This document shows positions 1 to 12,819 of a stretch of DNA of 64,000 nt, piece by piece. The notes under the pieces are model-generated. The model had not been told where the DNA came from and did no database searches. It saw only the letters and a list, made by a program, of their open reading frames with translations. This DNA is from Allotamlana fucoidanivorans (lineage in GTDB: Bacteria; Bacteroidota; Bacteroidia; Flavobacteriales; Flavobacteriaceae): the NCBI RefSeq assembly GCF_045788535.1, contig NZ_CP074074.1, forward strand, positions 3,720,001 through 3,784,000. The letters are read 5' to 3'. The position numbers were made by a program, and so were the translations under genes. How positions within the stretch are numbered: position 1 is the stretch's first letter; each line of letters opens with the position of its first letter.

Positions 1-764
1 TCATAAGCCATACCCCAAGTACTATTTAAAATTTTATCTAAACTTAAAGCCTTATTGAAATAAACTAACGATGTATCATACTGCTTAAGTAATAAATGAG
101 CATCACCTATATTATAATTGCAATTAGCCATTTCTGTTCTGTTGTTTAACCTTTCAAAAACAGCAAGCGCCTCATTATACATTTCTATTGATTCCCTTAC
201 CTTTCCTGTTTTTTTAAGTCCCTCACCAATAGCATTCAGTGTGGTTGCTTCTCCAAAAACATCTCCTACTTTTCTGTATATATTTAAAATGTCATGATAA
301 ATTTTTAAACTTTCTTCATTGGCTCCTTGATCATCAAGAATAATGGCTTTTTGATATAAACCATTGGCTATTTCCTTTTCATCTTTTTGCTCCTGAGAAA
401 ATGTAATGTAGTCATTCAAATAATTCAATGCTTTTATATAATTTCCTCGTTGCCGCTCTAGCACAGCATATTGATACTTAGCCAAAAAGCTATATTTCAC
501 AAGATTTTTTTTCTGACTAAAAACCCTGAGGCTATCAATATATTTTTCTGTCAGTGTATCATTTGATCTGTTATTGAGATATTCCCATGAAATATTTTTT
601 ATAATATGTGCCCGTACGTCATCTTCCGTAGCTTGTTGTAACGCATTCTGAAGACTGTCAAGTGTTGGTGTCTGGCTAACGGAAACATTAACCAATGTTA
701 TAGCCAACAATATGAAGAATATGTTCCGCAATCTAAATATAGTATGATTGGTTAATGAAAACAT
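1..764 (-). CDS. TPR-repeat protein, N-terminal part (runs off window start)
   Basis: The reading frame is open from an ATG at 764 down to base 1, giving 254 residues without a stop; the C-terminus lies outside the window. Residues 1-30 form a signal peptide with a hydrophobic core (FFILLAITLVNVSVSQ). The rest is helical, with tetratricopeptide-like repeats (for example NGLYQKAIILDDQG and NCNYNIGDAHLLLKQYDTS). In Bacteroidota such periplasmic TPR modules often precede a transmembrane helix and a histidine kinase or LuxR-type output domain, but no output domain is visible here. Function is therefore not assigned. Confidence 0.75.
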   Translation of the reverse strand, partial: MFSLTNHTIFRLRNIFFILLAITLVNVSVSQTPTLDSLQNALQQATEDDVRAHIIKNISWEYLNNRSNDTLTEKYIDSLRVFSQKKNLVKYSFLAKYQYAVLERQRGNYIKALNYLNDYITFSQEQKDEKEIANGLYQKAIILDDQGANEESLKIYHDILNIYRKVGDVFGEATTLNAIGEGLKKTGKVRESIEMYNEALAVFERLNNRTEMANCNYNIGDAHLLLKQYDTSLVYFNKALSLDKILNSTWGMAY

Positions 765-890
765 AAAGTTAAGTTTTAATCGTTTAAACTGAAAATCAAG
801 ACGGTATTAATCTCAGTCATAAAAATGGTTTAAAACTCCAGGATAGCGTAAAGGGTAAGGTATTTGTATGTTGTAAAGTTAAGGGCGTGG

Positions 891-926
891 TAAAAAAAAA
901 TCCTCAATCTAATAAAAGATTGAGGA
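891..926 (-). terminator. Intrinsic terminator of the rRNA operon
   Basis: A perfect inverted repeat (TCCTCAATCT / AGATTGAGGA, 6-base loop) lies just beyond the 5S gene. On the minus strand it is followed by a run of nine T. Confidence 0.9.
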
Positions 927-931
927 TTAAA

Positions 932-1039
932 AAAGGCGGCGACCTACTCTTCCACAAGTGTAGTACCATCGGCGCTAATGGGCTTAACTTCTCTGTTCGG
1001 AAAGGTAAGAGGTGAGCCCCATCGCTATAACCACCTTAA
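932..1039 (-). rRNA. rrf: 5S ribosomal RNA
   Basis: The minus strand reads as a typical Bacteroidota 5S RNA of about 108 nt. Its 5' part is GGTGGTTATAGCGATGGGG and its 3' part contains AGTAGGTCGCCGCC. The two ends are complementary, as expected for helix I. It is the last gene of the rRNA operon, about 155 bp after 23S. Ends are good to a few bases. Confidence 0.93.
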
Positions 1040-1132
1040 ATTTTTGGTTATTGGTTGTTTTTTCTGTTATTGGCTACTATAAACAAGTAACTATTAACTA
1101 ACACCATTAACCGCGCTATGCGCAAATATTTT

Positions 1133-1155
1133 AACATATTGAAAATAAGAACATG
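1133..1155 (-). other. 3' arm of the 23S rRNA processing stem
   Basis: On the transcribed strand this stretch (CTTATTTTCAATATGTT plus flanks) is complementary over about 22 bases to 4145-4168, just ahead of 23S. The two arms would bracket the 23S precursor in a long helix of the kind cut by RNase III. The pairing is visible in the sequence; the processing role is inferred. Confidence 0.6.
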
Positions 1156-1192
1156 ATTAATAATTATGTTGTACTCTTTTAAAAAAACAGGC

Positions 1193-4013
<2,821 letters not shown>

Positions 4014-4156
4014 TTTTTGCTTTTTTAATGAGTTTATTCAATTGAATATTTTCTATTGAATAGTGATTATTAATATCGCTCGCCGATATTAATAATCAGA
4101 ATTATTATTTCTTAAAATTAAACCTAAGTCTAATCTTAATTTTCATGTATCTTTTT

Positions 4157-4174
4157 TTCAATATGTCAATGAAC
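4157..4174 (-). promoter_or_regulatory. boxA-like motif in the 23S leader, also 5' processing arm
   Basis: The transcribed strand reads GTTCATTGACATATTGAA. Near-identical copies lie before 16S and between the two tRNAs, always in the same orientation. The motif resembles the NusB/S10-bound boxA of rRNA operons (TGCTCTTTAACA). This copy also pairs with the region after 23S. Confidence 0.5.
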
Positions 4175-4252
4175 TTTACGACGACGCCAACGCGCCATCT
4201 GGCTCCTACGTTAAAAATGTCTACTAGACATTTTCTTAACACTTCGGCCCTG

Positions 4253-4326
<74 letters not shown>

Positions 4327-4391
4327 TAATTAGAATTCAGATGTAGAATTCAGAATTACGAATTTAGAATTCTCAACTTCTAAAATTTCCT

Positions 4392-4408
4392 TTCAATATG
4401 TTATGAAC
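4392..4408 (-). promoter_or_regulatory. boxA-like motif between tRNA-Ile and tRNA-Ala
   Basis: The transcribed strand reads GTTCATAACATATTGAA, one base shorter than the copies at 6298-6315 and 4157-4174. It is probably an antitermination or processing signal of the rRNA transcript (inference from repetition and resemblance to boxA). Confidence 0.45.
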
Positions 4409-4438
4409 TTTATTAATTCTGTATTCAGAATTAAATCG

Positions 4439-4512
4439 TAGTCTCAGGCAGACTCGAACTGCCGACCTCTACATTATCAGTGTAGCGCTCTAACCAGCTG
4501 AGCTATGAGACT
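4439..4512 (-). tRNA. tRNA-Ile(GAT)
   Basis: A 74-nt cloverleaf with acceptor AGTCTCA/TGAGACT, anticodon stem CTACA/TGTAG, loop CTGATAA (anticodon GAT) and TTCGA in the T-arm. It is the first tRNA after 16S in the rRNA operon. Confidence 0.97.
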
Positions 4513-4675
4513 GTTACTCTTTGGTTATTGGTTTCTTGCTATTGGTTATTGGCCTTTTTATACAAACCAAAAACGAATAACCAGCAACTAACAACTAGTA
4601 TACTTTAAATTAACAGCGAATAGAGAATAAACTATCTTTTTCTTAGTTTATGATACTTTTTAGTCGTCTTTCTCT

Positions 4676-6193
<1,518 letters not shown>

Positions 6194-6297
6194 TAAATTT
6201 TAAATATTTTAACAACTATAAAAGAATCTCTAGTACTCAAAATGGCTTATTCTCTTTGTTAAATTAAATCGTTTCCAATTTAATTTTACGCTGTCAA

Positions 6298-6315
6298 TTC
6301 AATATGTTTATGAAC
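6298..6315 (-). promoter_or_regulatory. boxA-like motif in the 16S leader
   Basis: The transcribed strand reads GTTCATAAACATATTGAA, about 105 nt before 16S. It repeats the motif seen in the two spacers downstream. It is likely an antitermination signal; only the repetition is directly visible. Confidence 0.5.
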
Positions 6316-6359
6316 TTGTTTCTTTTCTTTTCTTAACTCGTTTCCTTGCTAAGCGGGTG

Positions 6360-6390
6360 CAAATATAAAACCCCTTTTTTTAACTCACAA
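6360..6390 (-). promoter_or_regulatory. rRNA promoter P1 (closest to 16S)
   Basis: The minus strand has TTG (6388-6390), a 20-nt spacer and TATATTTG (6360-6367). This fits the Bacteroidota housekeeping promoter. Predicted start is near 6352, giving a leader of about 160 nt. Confidence 0.75.
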
Positions 6391-6500
6391 TGTTTTTTTG
6401 ATATTTTTTTTAAAGTTTTTTTAACTCCTCTAAAATTTAAAATCTCAAAACCTTTATGACCTTTTTTTACTAAAATAACTACTGCTATTTTTAGCGGCTG

Positions 6501-6530
6501 CAAACATACAACCTTTTTTAAAACTCACAA
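6501..6530 (-). promoter_or_regulatory. rRNA promoter P2
   Basis: TTG (6528-6530), a 19-nt spacer and TATGTTTG (6501-6508). It is followed by the GC-rich start region CAGCCGCT shared with P3 and P4. Confidence 0.75.
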
Positions 6531-6640
6531 TGTTTTTTTTGATATTTTTTAAAAGTTTTTTTTAACCTTAAAAACCAGATAATCAAAACACCTTTTTTAT
6601 GAACTTTTAGCTATATGACTACTGCCATTTTTAGCGGCTG

Positions 6641-6670
6641 CAAACATACAACCCTTTTTTAAACTCACAA
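6641..6670 (-). promoter_or_regulatory. rRNA promoter P3
   Basis: TTG (6668-6670), a 19-nt spacer and TATGTTTG (6641-6648). Its element arrangement and start region match P2. Confidence 0.75.
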
Positions 6671-6775
6671 GGCTTTTTTTAACTTTTTTTGAGAAAAGTT
6701 TTCACCCCTATTTATACCTCTAAAACTGTTAATGAACTACGCCCTTTTCAACATTACTGCCGTTTTTAGCGGCTG

Positions 6776-6807
6776 CAAATATACCTGCTTTTATTCCTTT
6801 CTTACAA
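6776..6807 (-). promoter_or_regulatory. rRNA promoter P4 (most distal)
   Basis: TTG (6805-6807), a 21-nt spacer and TATATTTG (6776-6783), followed by CAGCCGCTAAAAACGGCAGT. The -33 flank differs from that of the other three units. Confidence 0.65.
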
Positions 6808-7145
6808 ACTTTTTTAAACCTTTTTTTTAACTATTTCTTAAATTACTTATTACCCGTGGGTTACAACTGCTGCTTTCTTTAACCTTAGACCTAAACAAAC
6901 ACTAGTAAACCTAATACCTCGTTGAAAATTACATATAAATCATATTAAAGGAACAACAAATTCATCCTTATTCTATACTATATTATACAGAGAAGTAGGA
7001 TTCATTTTTTAGAAAGTAAGAAATACAACTATTAAAACAACTTGAATAAAAACTTTATCTTAACATATAGTAAAAACACTTCTTTAGATAACAATAAGGC
7101 CTGGGAATACAAATCCTATATTAAATGATTAAACATATTATAATA

Positions 7146-7176
7146 TTGTGTGGATTTGTTTATACTATTATCTTTG
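7146..7176 (+). promoter_or_regulatory. Promoter of thrS-infC-rpmI-rplT
   Basis: TTG (7146-7148), a 20-nt spacer and TATCTTTG (7169-7176). The predicted start is about 15 nt before the thrS ATG, so the leader is very short and no T-box or other leader RNA is visible. Confidence 0.7.
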
Positions 7177-7197
7177 CAGCCGAATTTAATTTGATTT

Positions 7198-9132
7198 ATG
7201 ATACATATTACTTTACCCGATGGAAATATAAAAGCGTTTGACAAAGGCGTTACTCCAATGGATGTTGCTAAAAGCATTAGTGAAGGATTTGCTAGAAATG
7301 TAATTTCTGCTAGTTTTAATGGAACTACGATTGAAACCGTTACCCCATTACATATAGATGGCTCTTTGATATTATATACATGGAGAGATGATGCTGGTAA
7401 AACAGCCTTCTGGCATAGTAGCGCACACGTATTAGCACAAGCTATTGAGGAATTGTATCCTGGATCAAAACTAACCATAGGTCCTGCTATTGAAAATGGA
7501 TTTTATTATGATGTAGATTTTGGTGAGCACAGCATTTCTGAAAAGGATTTTAAAGCTATCGAGAACAAAATGCTTGAAATAGCCAGGGGCAAGCATGATT
7601 TTAAAATGCGATCGGCTACCAAAGCCGAAGCCTTGTCCTTATATAAGGATAATGAATTTAAAACAGAGCTTATTGAAAATCTTGAAGATGGCACTATCAC
7701 TTTCTGCGATCATTCTACATTTACCGATTTATGCCGCGGTGGCCATATTCCAAATACAGGCATCATTAAAGCAGTGAAAATTTTAAGTGTAGCTGGAGCT
7801 TACTGGCGTGGTGATGAAAACAAACCGCAACTAACTCGAGTATACGGCATTTCATTCCCAAAACAAAAAGACCTTACCGAGTATCTACACATGCTAGAAG
7901 AGGCCAAAAAACGGGATCATAGAAAATTGGGAAAAGAATTAGAGCTTTTTACATTTTCTCAAAAAGTTGGTCAAGGCTTACCCTTATGGTTACCTAAAGG
8001 TGCAGCGCTTCGCGAACGCTTAGAAAACTTCTTAAAAGCCGCCCAGAAAAAAGCTGGGTATGAAATGGTGGTCACCCCTCATATTGGTCAAAAAGAACTT
8101 TATGTCACTTCTGGACATTATGCTAAATATGGTGAAGACAGCTTTCAACCTATACACACTCCTAAAGAAGATGAGGAATTCTTACTAAAACCAATGAACT
8201 GTCCGCACCACTGCGAAATATACAAAAGTGCTCAATGGAGTTATAAAGATTTACCTAAACGCTATGCCGAATTTGGAACCGTTTACCGTTATGAACAAAG
8301 TGGTGAGCTACATGGCCTAACAAGGGTTAGAGGTTTTACTCAAGATGATGCTCACCTTTTTTGCATGCCAGAACAATTAGATGAAGAGTTTAAAAACGTA
8401 ATAGATTTAGTGCTTTATGTATTTGGCTCTTTAGGATTTGAAAATTTTACGGCTCAGGTTTCGGTTAGAGATCCAAAAAATCCAGACAAATATATTGGTG
8501 ATGTTGCTAATTGGGAAAAAGCCGAACAAGCTATAATCAATGCCGCACAAGATAAAGGTCTAGATTATGTCATTGAAGAAGGTGAAGCTGCATTTTACGG
8601 ACCTAAACTAGACTTTATGGTTAAAGATGCCTTAGGAAGACGCTGGCAGCTAGGAACCATTCAAGTAGATTATAATTTACCTGAACGTTTTGACCTCACC
8701 TATAAAGGGAGTGACAATGAATCTCACAGACCTATTATGATACATCGCGCACCATTTGGTAGTATGGAACGTTTTGTAGCTTTACTATTAGAACACACAG
8801 GAGGTAATTTCCCATTATGGCTTATGCCAACACAGGCGATTATATTGTCTATTAGTGAGAAATACGAAAAATACTCTGAAAAAGTTTTAAATTTGCTAGA
8901 AAATGCCGAAATTCGCGCCCTTGTAGACCATAGAAATGAGACTATTGGGAGGAAAATTCGGGAATCCGAAATGCAAAAACACCCGTATATGCTTATAATT
9001 GGGGAGCAAGAAGAAAAAGAAGGTAAGATAACGGTACGCCAACATGGCGGCGCCGATTTAGGCATGATTTCTGTTGAAGAATTCACCAACATTGTTAAAG
9101 AGGATATTAAAAAAACGTTGAAATCGTTTTAA
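7198..9132 (+). CDS. thrS: Threonine--tRNA ligase
   Basis: Charges tRNA-Thr with threonine in the cytoplasm. At 644 residues it has the normal length. The order is an N-terminal TGS domain (residues 1-62), the editing domain, the class II catalytic core with motif 2 (VYRYEQSGELHGLTRVRGF), and a C-terminal anticodon-binding domain (ALVDHRNETIGRKIRE). The three zinc ligands of the active site can be placed: Cys in MNCPHH, His in DDAHLF and His in MIHRAPFGS. It heads an operon with infC, rpmI and rplT, a conserved bacterial order; infC follows 38 bases after its stop codon. Confidence 0.98.
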   Translation: MIHITLPDGNIKAFDKGVTPMDVAKSISEGFARNVISASFNGTTIETVTPLHIDGSLILYTWRDDAGKTAFWHSSAHVLAQAIEELYPGSKLTIGPAIENGFYYDVDFGEHSISEKDFKAIENKMLEIARGKHDFKMRSATKAEALSLYKDNEFKTELIENLEDGTITFCDHSTFTDLCRGGHIPNTGIIKAVKILSVAGAYWRGDENKPQLTRVYGISFPKQKDLTEYLHMLEEAKKRDHRKLGKELELFTFSQKVGQGLPLWLPKGAALRERLENFLKAAQKKAGYEMVVTPHIGQKELYVTSGHYAKYGEDSFQPIHTPKEDEEFLLKPMNCPHHCEIYKSAQWSYKDLPKRYAEFGTVYRYEQSGELHGLTRVRGFTQDDAHLFCMPEQLDEEFKNVIDLVLYVFGSLGFENFTAQVSVRDPKNPDKYIGDVANWEKAEQAIINAAQDKGLDYVIEEGEAAFYGPKLDFMVKDALGRRWQLGTIQVDYNLPERFDLTYKGSDNESHRPIMIHRAPFGSMERFVALLLEHTGGNFPLWLMPTQAIILSISEKYEKYSEKVLNLLENAEIRALVDHRNETIGRKIRESEMQKHPYMLIIGEQEEKEGKITVRQHGGADLGMISVEEFTNIVKEDIKKTLKSF

Positions 9133-9170
9133 CAAAAAATAAACTAAGTTTAATTTAAAACTATTACGCC

Positions 9171-9716
9171 ATAGCAATTAGAAGAAAACAGCAACCCAGA
9201 AGGGTTATTAAAGAGGATAAACATAAGATTAACTCTAAAATTACAGCACAAAAGTTACGCCTTGTTGGAGACAACGTAGAAGTAGGTATTTACACCAAAG
9301 GAGATGCTATGAGGATAGCAGATGCACAAGGGTTGGATTTAGTAGAGATTTCACCTAATGCAGATCCTCCTGTTTGTAAAGTTATGGATTACAAAAAGTT
9401 TCTTTATGAACAAAAGAAACGCGAAAAAGCTTTAAAATCTAAAGCCAGTAAAGTTGTAATCAAAGAAATTCGTTTTGGTCCTCAAACTGATGATCATGAT
9501 TATGAATTTAAAAAGAAACATGCTGAAAAGTTTCTAAAAGAAGGCGCTAAACTAAAAGCATTTGTATTCTTTAAAGGGCGTTCAATCATATTTAAAGAAC
9601 AAGGTCAAATCTTATTATTAAGATTAGCCCAAGACCTTGAAGAATATGGTAAAGTTGAACAAATGCCTCGATTAGAAGGAAAACGTATGACTATGTTTAT
9701 TGCTCCTAAAAAGTAA
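9171..9716 (+). CDS. infC: Translation initiation factor IF-3, probable AUA start
   Basis: Binds the 30S subunit and proofreads start codon and initiator tRNA. The first ATG in frame is at 9309, but conserved IF-3 N-terminal sequence (KLRLVGDNVEVGIYTKGDA) is encoded upstream of it. The frame opens after TAA at 9156-9158, and no ATG, GTG or TTG lies between. ATA at 9171 gives M-AIRRKQQPRRVIKED, matching the usual MAIRR start of Flavobacteriia IF-3; ATT at 9177 is the alternative. The protein is then 181 residues. In E. coli infC starts with AUU and IF-3 represses its own synthesis through that codon; the same logic is inferred here. Confidence 0.88.
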   Translation: MAIRRKQQPRRVIKEDKHKINSKITAQKLRLVGDNVEVGIYTKGDAMRIADAQGLDLVEISPNADPPVCKVMDYKKFLYEQKKREKALKSKASKVVIKEIRFGPQTDDHDYEFKKKHAEKFLKEGAKLKAFVFFKGRSIIFKEQGQILLLRLAQDLEEYGKVEQMPRLEGKRMTMFIAPKK

Positions 9717-9785
9717 TATAGATACTGAAGTAAAATTCAAAATTAAAAATAATTAAGCGAAATAATTAAAACCTAGGAAAAGAAA

Positions 9786-9983
9786 ATGCCTAAAATGAAA
9801 ACTAAATCTAGTGCCAAAAAACGTTTTAAGTTAACAGGTACTGGTAAAATCAAAAGAAAGCACGCTTTTAAGAGTCATATCTTAACAAAGAAATCTAAAA
9901 AGCGTAAGTTAGCTTTAACTCATGACACTTTGGTTCACAAAGCTGATGAGGATAATGTTAAAACAATGTTACGTTTAAAGTAA
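9786..9983 (+). CDS. rpmI: 50S ribosomal protein L35
   Basis: A 65-residue, strongly basic protein (MPKMKTKSSAKKRFKLTGTG) with the L35 signature and normal length. It is part of the large subunit. It lies 69 bp after infC and 124 bp before rplT, in the conserved infC-rpmI-rplT order. An A-rich stretch rather than a Shine-Dalgarno site precedes the start. Confidence 0.97.
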   Translation: MPKMKTKSSAKKRFKLTGTGKIKRKHAFKSHILTKKSKKRKLALTHDTLVHKADEDNVKTMLRLK

Positions 9984-10107
9984 TACCTGTTTTAATCGGT
10001 TAAAACAATTTATAAACCCTGGAGTTAGGCCAATTTAAAGCATTCAGAATTCGGAATAAATAATTCGGAATAATTGAATCGCCTACTACAAAAAAACAAT
10101 TAAAATT

Positions 10108-10452
10108 ATGCCAAGATCAGTAAATTCTGTAGCAAAAAGAGCCAGAAGAAAAAAGGTTCTTAAACAAGCAAAAGGTTACTTTGGAAGACGTAAAAACGTT
10201 TGGACAGTAGCTAAAAATGCGGTTGATAAAGCGATGCAATATTCGTACAGAGATCGCAGAAACAAAAAGAGAACATTCCGTGCTTTATGGATCACACGTA
10301 TTAACGCAGGTGCCAGAGAACATGGTTTATCTTATTCTCAATTTATGGGAAAATTAAAAGCTAATGATATTGAATTAAACCGTAAGGTTTTAGCAGATTT
10401 AGCTATGAATAATCCTGAAGCTTTTAAAGCTGTAATTGACAAAGTAAAATAA
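10108..10452 (+). CDS. rplT: 50S ribosomal protein L20
   Basis: A 114-residue basic protein needed early in 50S assembly. The N-terminus (PRSVNSVAKRARRKKVLKQA) and the region around GYFGRRKNVWTVAK are typical of L20. It is the last gene of the operon and is followed by an intrinsic terminator. The 124-bp rpmI-rplT gap holds a duplicated AATTCGGAATAA segment. No L20 autoregulatory pseudoknot could be made out by eye. Confidence 0.97.
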   Translation: MPRSVNSVAKRARRKKVLKQAKGYFGRRKNVWTVAKNAVDKAMQYSYRDRRNKKRTFRALWITRINAGAREHGLSYSQFMGKLKANDIELNRKVLADLAMNNPEAFKAVIDKVK

Positions 10453-10487
10453 GGCTTTTTGCCTATTGTAAAACATATTATTCGCTT

Positions 10488-10525
10488 AATAAAAAATCCG
10501 ATTCGAAAGAGTCGGATTTTTTTAT
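10488..10525 (+). terminator. Terminator after rplT
   Basis: AATCCGATTC-GAAA-GAGTCGGATT forms a near-perfect stem with a tetraloop, followed by T7. Confidence 0.9.
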
Positions 10526-10540
10526 GTCATTTTTACAAAA

Positions 10541-10580
10541 GAAAAAGAGTCTAATATTTCTATATTAGACTCTTCTTTTG
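10541..10580 (-). terminator. Terminator of the gal operon (bidirectional)
   Basis: AGAGTCTAATAT and its exact complement flank a 4-base loop. T-rich tracts follow on both strands, so it can also stop leftover transcription from rplT. Confidence 0.85.
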
Positions 10581-10614
10581 GGTGGCTATTAATCATGTAT
10601 TATAAGCTTAAAAA

Positions 10615-11637
10615 TTATAACAAAGCCTTAATCATTTTCACGGCACTTTCTGCTGTAATATCACGTTGTGGGGATCCGAACATTTCATACCCCACCATAA
10701 ACTTTTTAACGGTAGCGCTTCTTAGTAATGGTGGATAAAAACTCATATGCCAATGCCAGTGCTTGTTTTCATTACCATCGGTAGGTGATTGATGTATGCC
10801 GCTTGAATACGGAAAAGATGTATTAAAAAGCTTGTCATATGCTTTTGTAATAACCGCTATGGCTTCAGCATATTGCAATGCTTGCGCGTCATCCATCTCT
10901 AAAATATTTGTTTGATGTTTTTTTGGAACAATCATAGTTTCAAAAGGCCAAACTGCCCAAAAAGGAATAAGCACTACAAAATTATCATTCTCAAAAATGA
11001 TGCGTTCTTGTTTTTCTAACTCCTGGCTTAAGTAATCACCAAGTAAGCTAGTTTTATTTTTACTATAATAATTTACCTGCTGGATGTTCTTTTTATCTAC
11101 TTCGTTAGGTAAAGTAGACTGACTCCAAATTTGCCCATGTGGATGCGGATTACTACATCCCATAACAGCACCTTTGTTTTCAAAAATTTGAACATAATTA
11201 ATGGCAGGATTGTTGGCTAATTCTTTATATTCTTTTTGCCACTGAAACACTACTTTTTGAATTTCAACAGGGGTCATATCGGCTAAACTTTTTGAGTGAT
11301 CCGGACTAAAACAAATCACTTTACATATACCAGTTTCGCTTTGAGCCACCAACAAACCATCATTCACTTCAAAAGATTTAGAATCATTTTGTAACGCAGC
11401 AAAGTCGTTTGTAAACACAAAAACATCTTCATACTTAGGATTAACTTCTCCATTAATTCGCGTGTTTCCAGCACACAAATAACAGGTTTCGTCATAAGTG
11501 GGACGCTTTTCATTATTTACAGCTTCATTTTGTCCTTGCCATGGACGTTTGGCCCGATGTGGTGAAACTAACACCCATTCGCCAGTAAGAATATTATAGC
11601 GCTTATGTGAATAATCTTGTAAATCTGTATTTTCCAT
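10615..11637 (-). CDS. galT: Galactose-1-phosphate uridylyltransferase
   Basis: Transfers UMP from UDP-glucose to galactose 1-phosphate in the Leloir pathway (cytoplasm). At 340 residues it is typical of class I GalT. The catalytic histidine motif is HPHGQIWS, a zinc-type CxxC is in CYLCAGN, and a C-terminal HWHWHMSFYPP motif is present. It is the last gene of the operon, 19 bp after galK. No galE is visible nearby, so the epimerase must be encoded elsewhere. Confidence 0.96.
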   Translation of the reverse strand: MENTDLQDYSHKRYNILTGEWVLVSPHRAKRPWQGQNEAVNNEKRPTYDETCYLCAGNTRINGEVNPKYEDVFVFTNDFAALQNDSKSFEVNDGLLVAQSETGICKVICFSPDHSKSLADMTPVEIQKVVFQWQKEYKELANNPAINYVQIFENKGAVMGCSNPHPHGQIWSQSTLPNEVDKKNIQQVNYYSKNKTSLLGDYLSQELEKQERIIFENDNFVVLIPFWAVWPFETMIVPKKHQTNILEMDDAQALQYAEAIAVITKAYDKLFNTSFPYSSGIHQSPTDGNENKHWHWHMSFYPPLLRSATVKKFMVGYEMFGSPQRDITAESAVKMIKALL

Positions 11638-11656
11638 TATTTCTGTAATTTATCTT

Positions 11657-12805
11657 TTATTTTACTACGTGTGTACCTTGAGAAAGTTCAATGAAATACA
11701 CCGAGCATTCTTTATCAAATTTCTTCAAATAGGCTTTTGAAGCTGTTTCAGCAAAGGCTTTAGCTTCATTTTTGGCAACTAAGTTAATAGTACAACCACC
11801 AAAACCACCACCCATCATTCTAGCGCCTAAAACGTGCTTATTTTTCTTGGCTTGCTCAACTAAAAAGTCTAACTCGTCGCAACTTACTTTATACTGGTTA
11901 GACAGGCCATCGTGCGATTGATAAATTAATTTTCCTAAGGTTTCTAAATCGCCATCCTCAATTGCTTTCGCTGCTTTTAAAGTTCTAGCGTTTTCTTGAA
12001 TAACATAAAGTGCTTTTTGGTAGTTAGCAGGAGTTACCTTATCTATTATAGTTTCTAAATCGGCTTCGGTAGCATCACGTAAGGCCTTAACTCCAAGCAA
12101 CTCTGAAATACTTTCACAAGCCGAACGTCTATCGTTATAAGCACTATCAGACAGACTATGTTTAACATTTGTATTGATAAGCATTAATTGATGATCTTTA
12201 AAATCAATTTCGTAGGGTTTAGACTCCACCGTTCTACAATCTAAATGCAAGGCGTTATTTTTTATACCAAACATACTAGCGTATTGGTCCATAATACCAC
12301 ATTTTACACCCACGTAATTATGCTCTGCTTTTTGAGAAATCAAAATCATTTCATGTTTAGATAAACCTAACTCGAATAATTCATTTAAACCAAAAACCAC
12401 GCTGTTTTCTAGGGCAGCAGAAGAAGACATGCCTGCACCTCCAGGAATATCACCTTTAAAAACGATATTAAAGTCACCAATAACTTTATTTCTATTTTGA
12501 ATTTCAGCAACAACACCAAACACGTAGTTTACCCAAGCTCCTTCATGTTGTGGTTTAATTTTATCTAATTCAAATTCAACCTTACTCTCTTTGTCTACAG
12601 CATAAGCACAGCAGCTACCTGTATCACTCTTTTGAATGGCCGCCGCAATCCCCTTATCAACGGCTGCAGGAAATACAAAACCATCATTATAATCGGTATG
12701 CTCTCCAATAATATTAATCCTTCCAGGAGAAAAAACTAAAAGAGGTTCTTCTCCAAATGTGTCTAAAAATTTTGATTTGACATCTTTAATTAGTGTTGCA
12801 CTCAT
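11657..12805 (-). CDS. galK: Galactokinase
   Basis: Phosphorylates galactose at C1 with ATP, feeding GalT. The 382-residue GHMP kinase has all three signature motifs: the galactokinase motif PGRINIIGEHTDYNDG near residue 27, the ATP-binding GGAGMSSSAALE near 125, and the C-terminal GARMMGGGFGGCT. It lies 14 bp after the epimerase gene and 19 bp before galT, in one transcription unit. Confidence 0.97.
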   Translation of the reverse strand: MSATLIKDVKSKFLDTFGEEPLLVFSPGRINIIGEHTDYNDGFVFPAAVDKGIAAAIQKSDTGSCCAYAVDKESKVEFELDKIKPQHEGAWVNYVFGVVAEIQNRNKVIGDFNIVFKGDIPGGAGMSSSAALENSVVFGLNELFELGLSKHEMILISQKAEHNYVGVKCGIMDQYASMFGIKNNALHLDCRTVESKPYEIDFKDHQLMLINTNVKHSLSDSAYNDRRSACESISELLGVKALRDATEADLETIIDKVTPANYQKALYVIQENARTLKAAKAIEDGDLETLGKLIYQSHDGLSNQYKVSCDELDFLVEQAKKNKHVLGARMMGGGFGGCTINLVAKNEAKAFAETASKAYLKKFDKECSVYFIELSQGTHVVK

Positions 12806-12819
12806 GTTACTGCGTTTGT

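Larger units (their letters stand above)
6352..6810 (-). repeat. Four-copy degenerate ~140-bp tandem repeat carrying rRNA promoters
   Basis: The block AGCGG(C/G)TGCAAA(C/T)ATA recurs at 6352, 6493, 6633 and 6768 (plus-strand coordinates; periods 141, 140 and 135). Each copy is followed by a T-tract and, in three of them, by AACTCACAA. The sequence between them (ACTACTGC(C/T)ATTTTT and T-rich tracts) is also repeated imperfectly. Each unit contains one promoter pointing toward 16S. The rest of the 1-kb gap up to thrS, beyond 6810, is AT-rich and shows only the thrS promoter. Confidence 0.85.

Noticed and set aside
6352..6810. Evenly spaced repeats that could be read as a CRISPR array
   Set aside because: Units are ~140 bp and imperfect, with no short spacers and no cas genes; each unit fits a promoter instead.
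8724..9092. Antisense 122-codon frame within thrS
   Set aside because: It is a shadow of the well-supported threonyl-tRNA synthetase gene, as are other antisense frames in clpB, deoC, NRAMP and ATPase genes.
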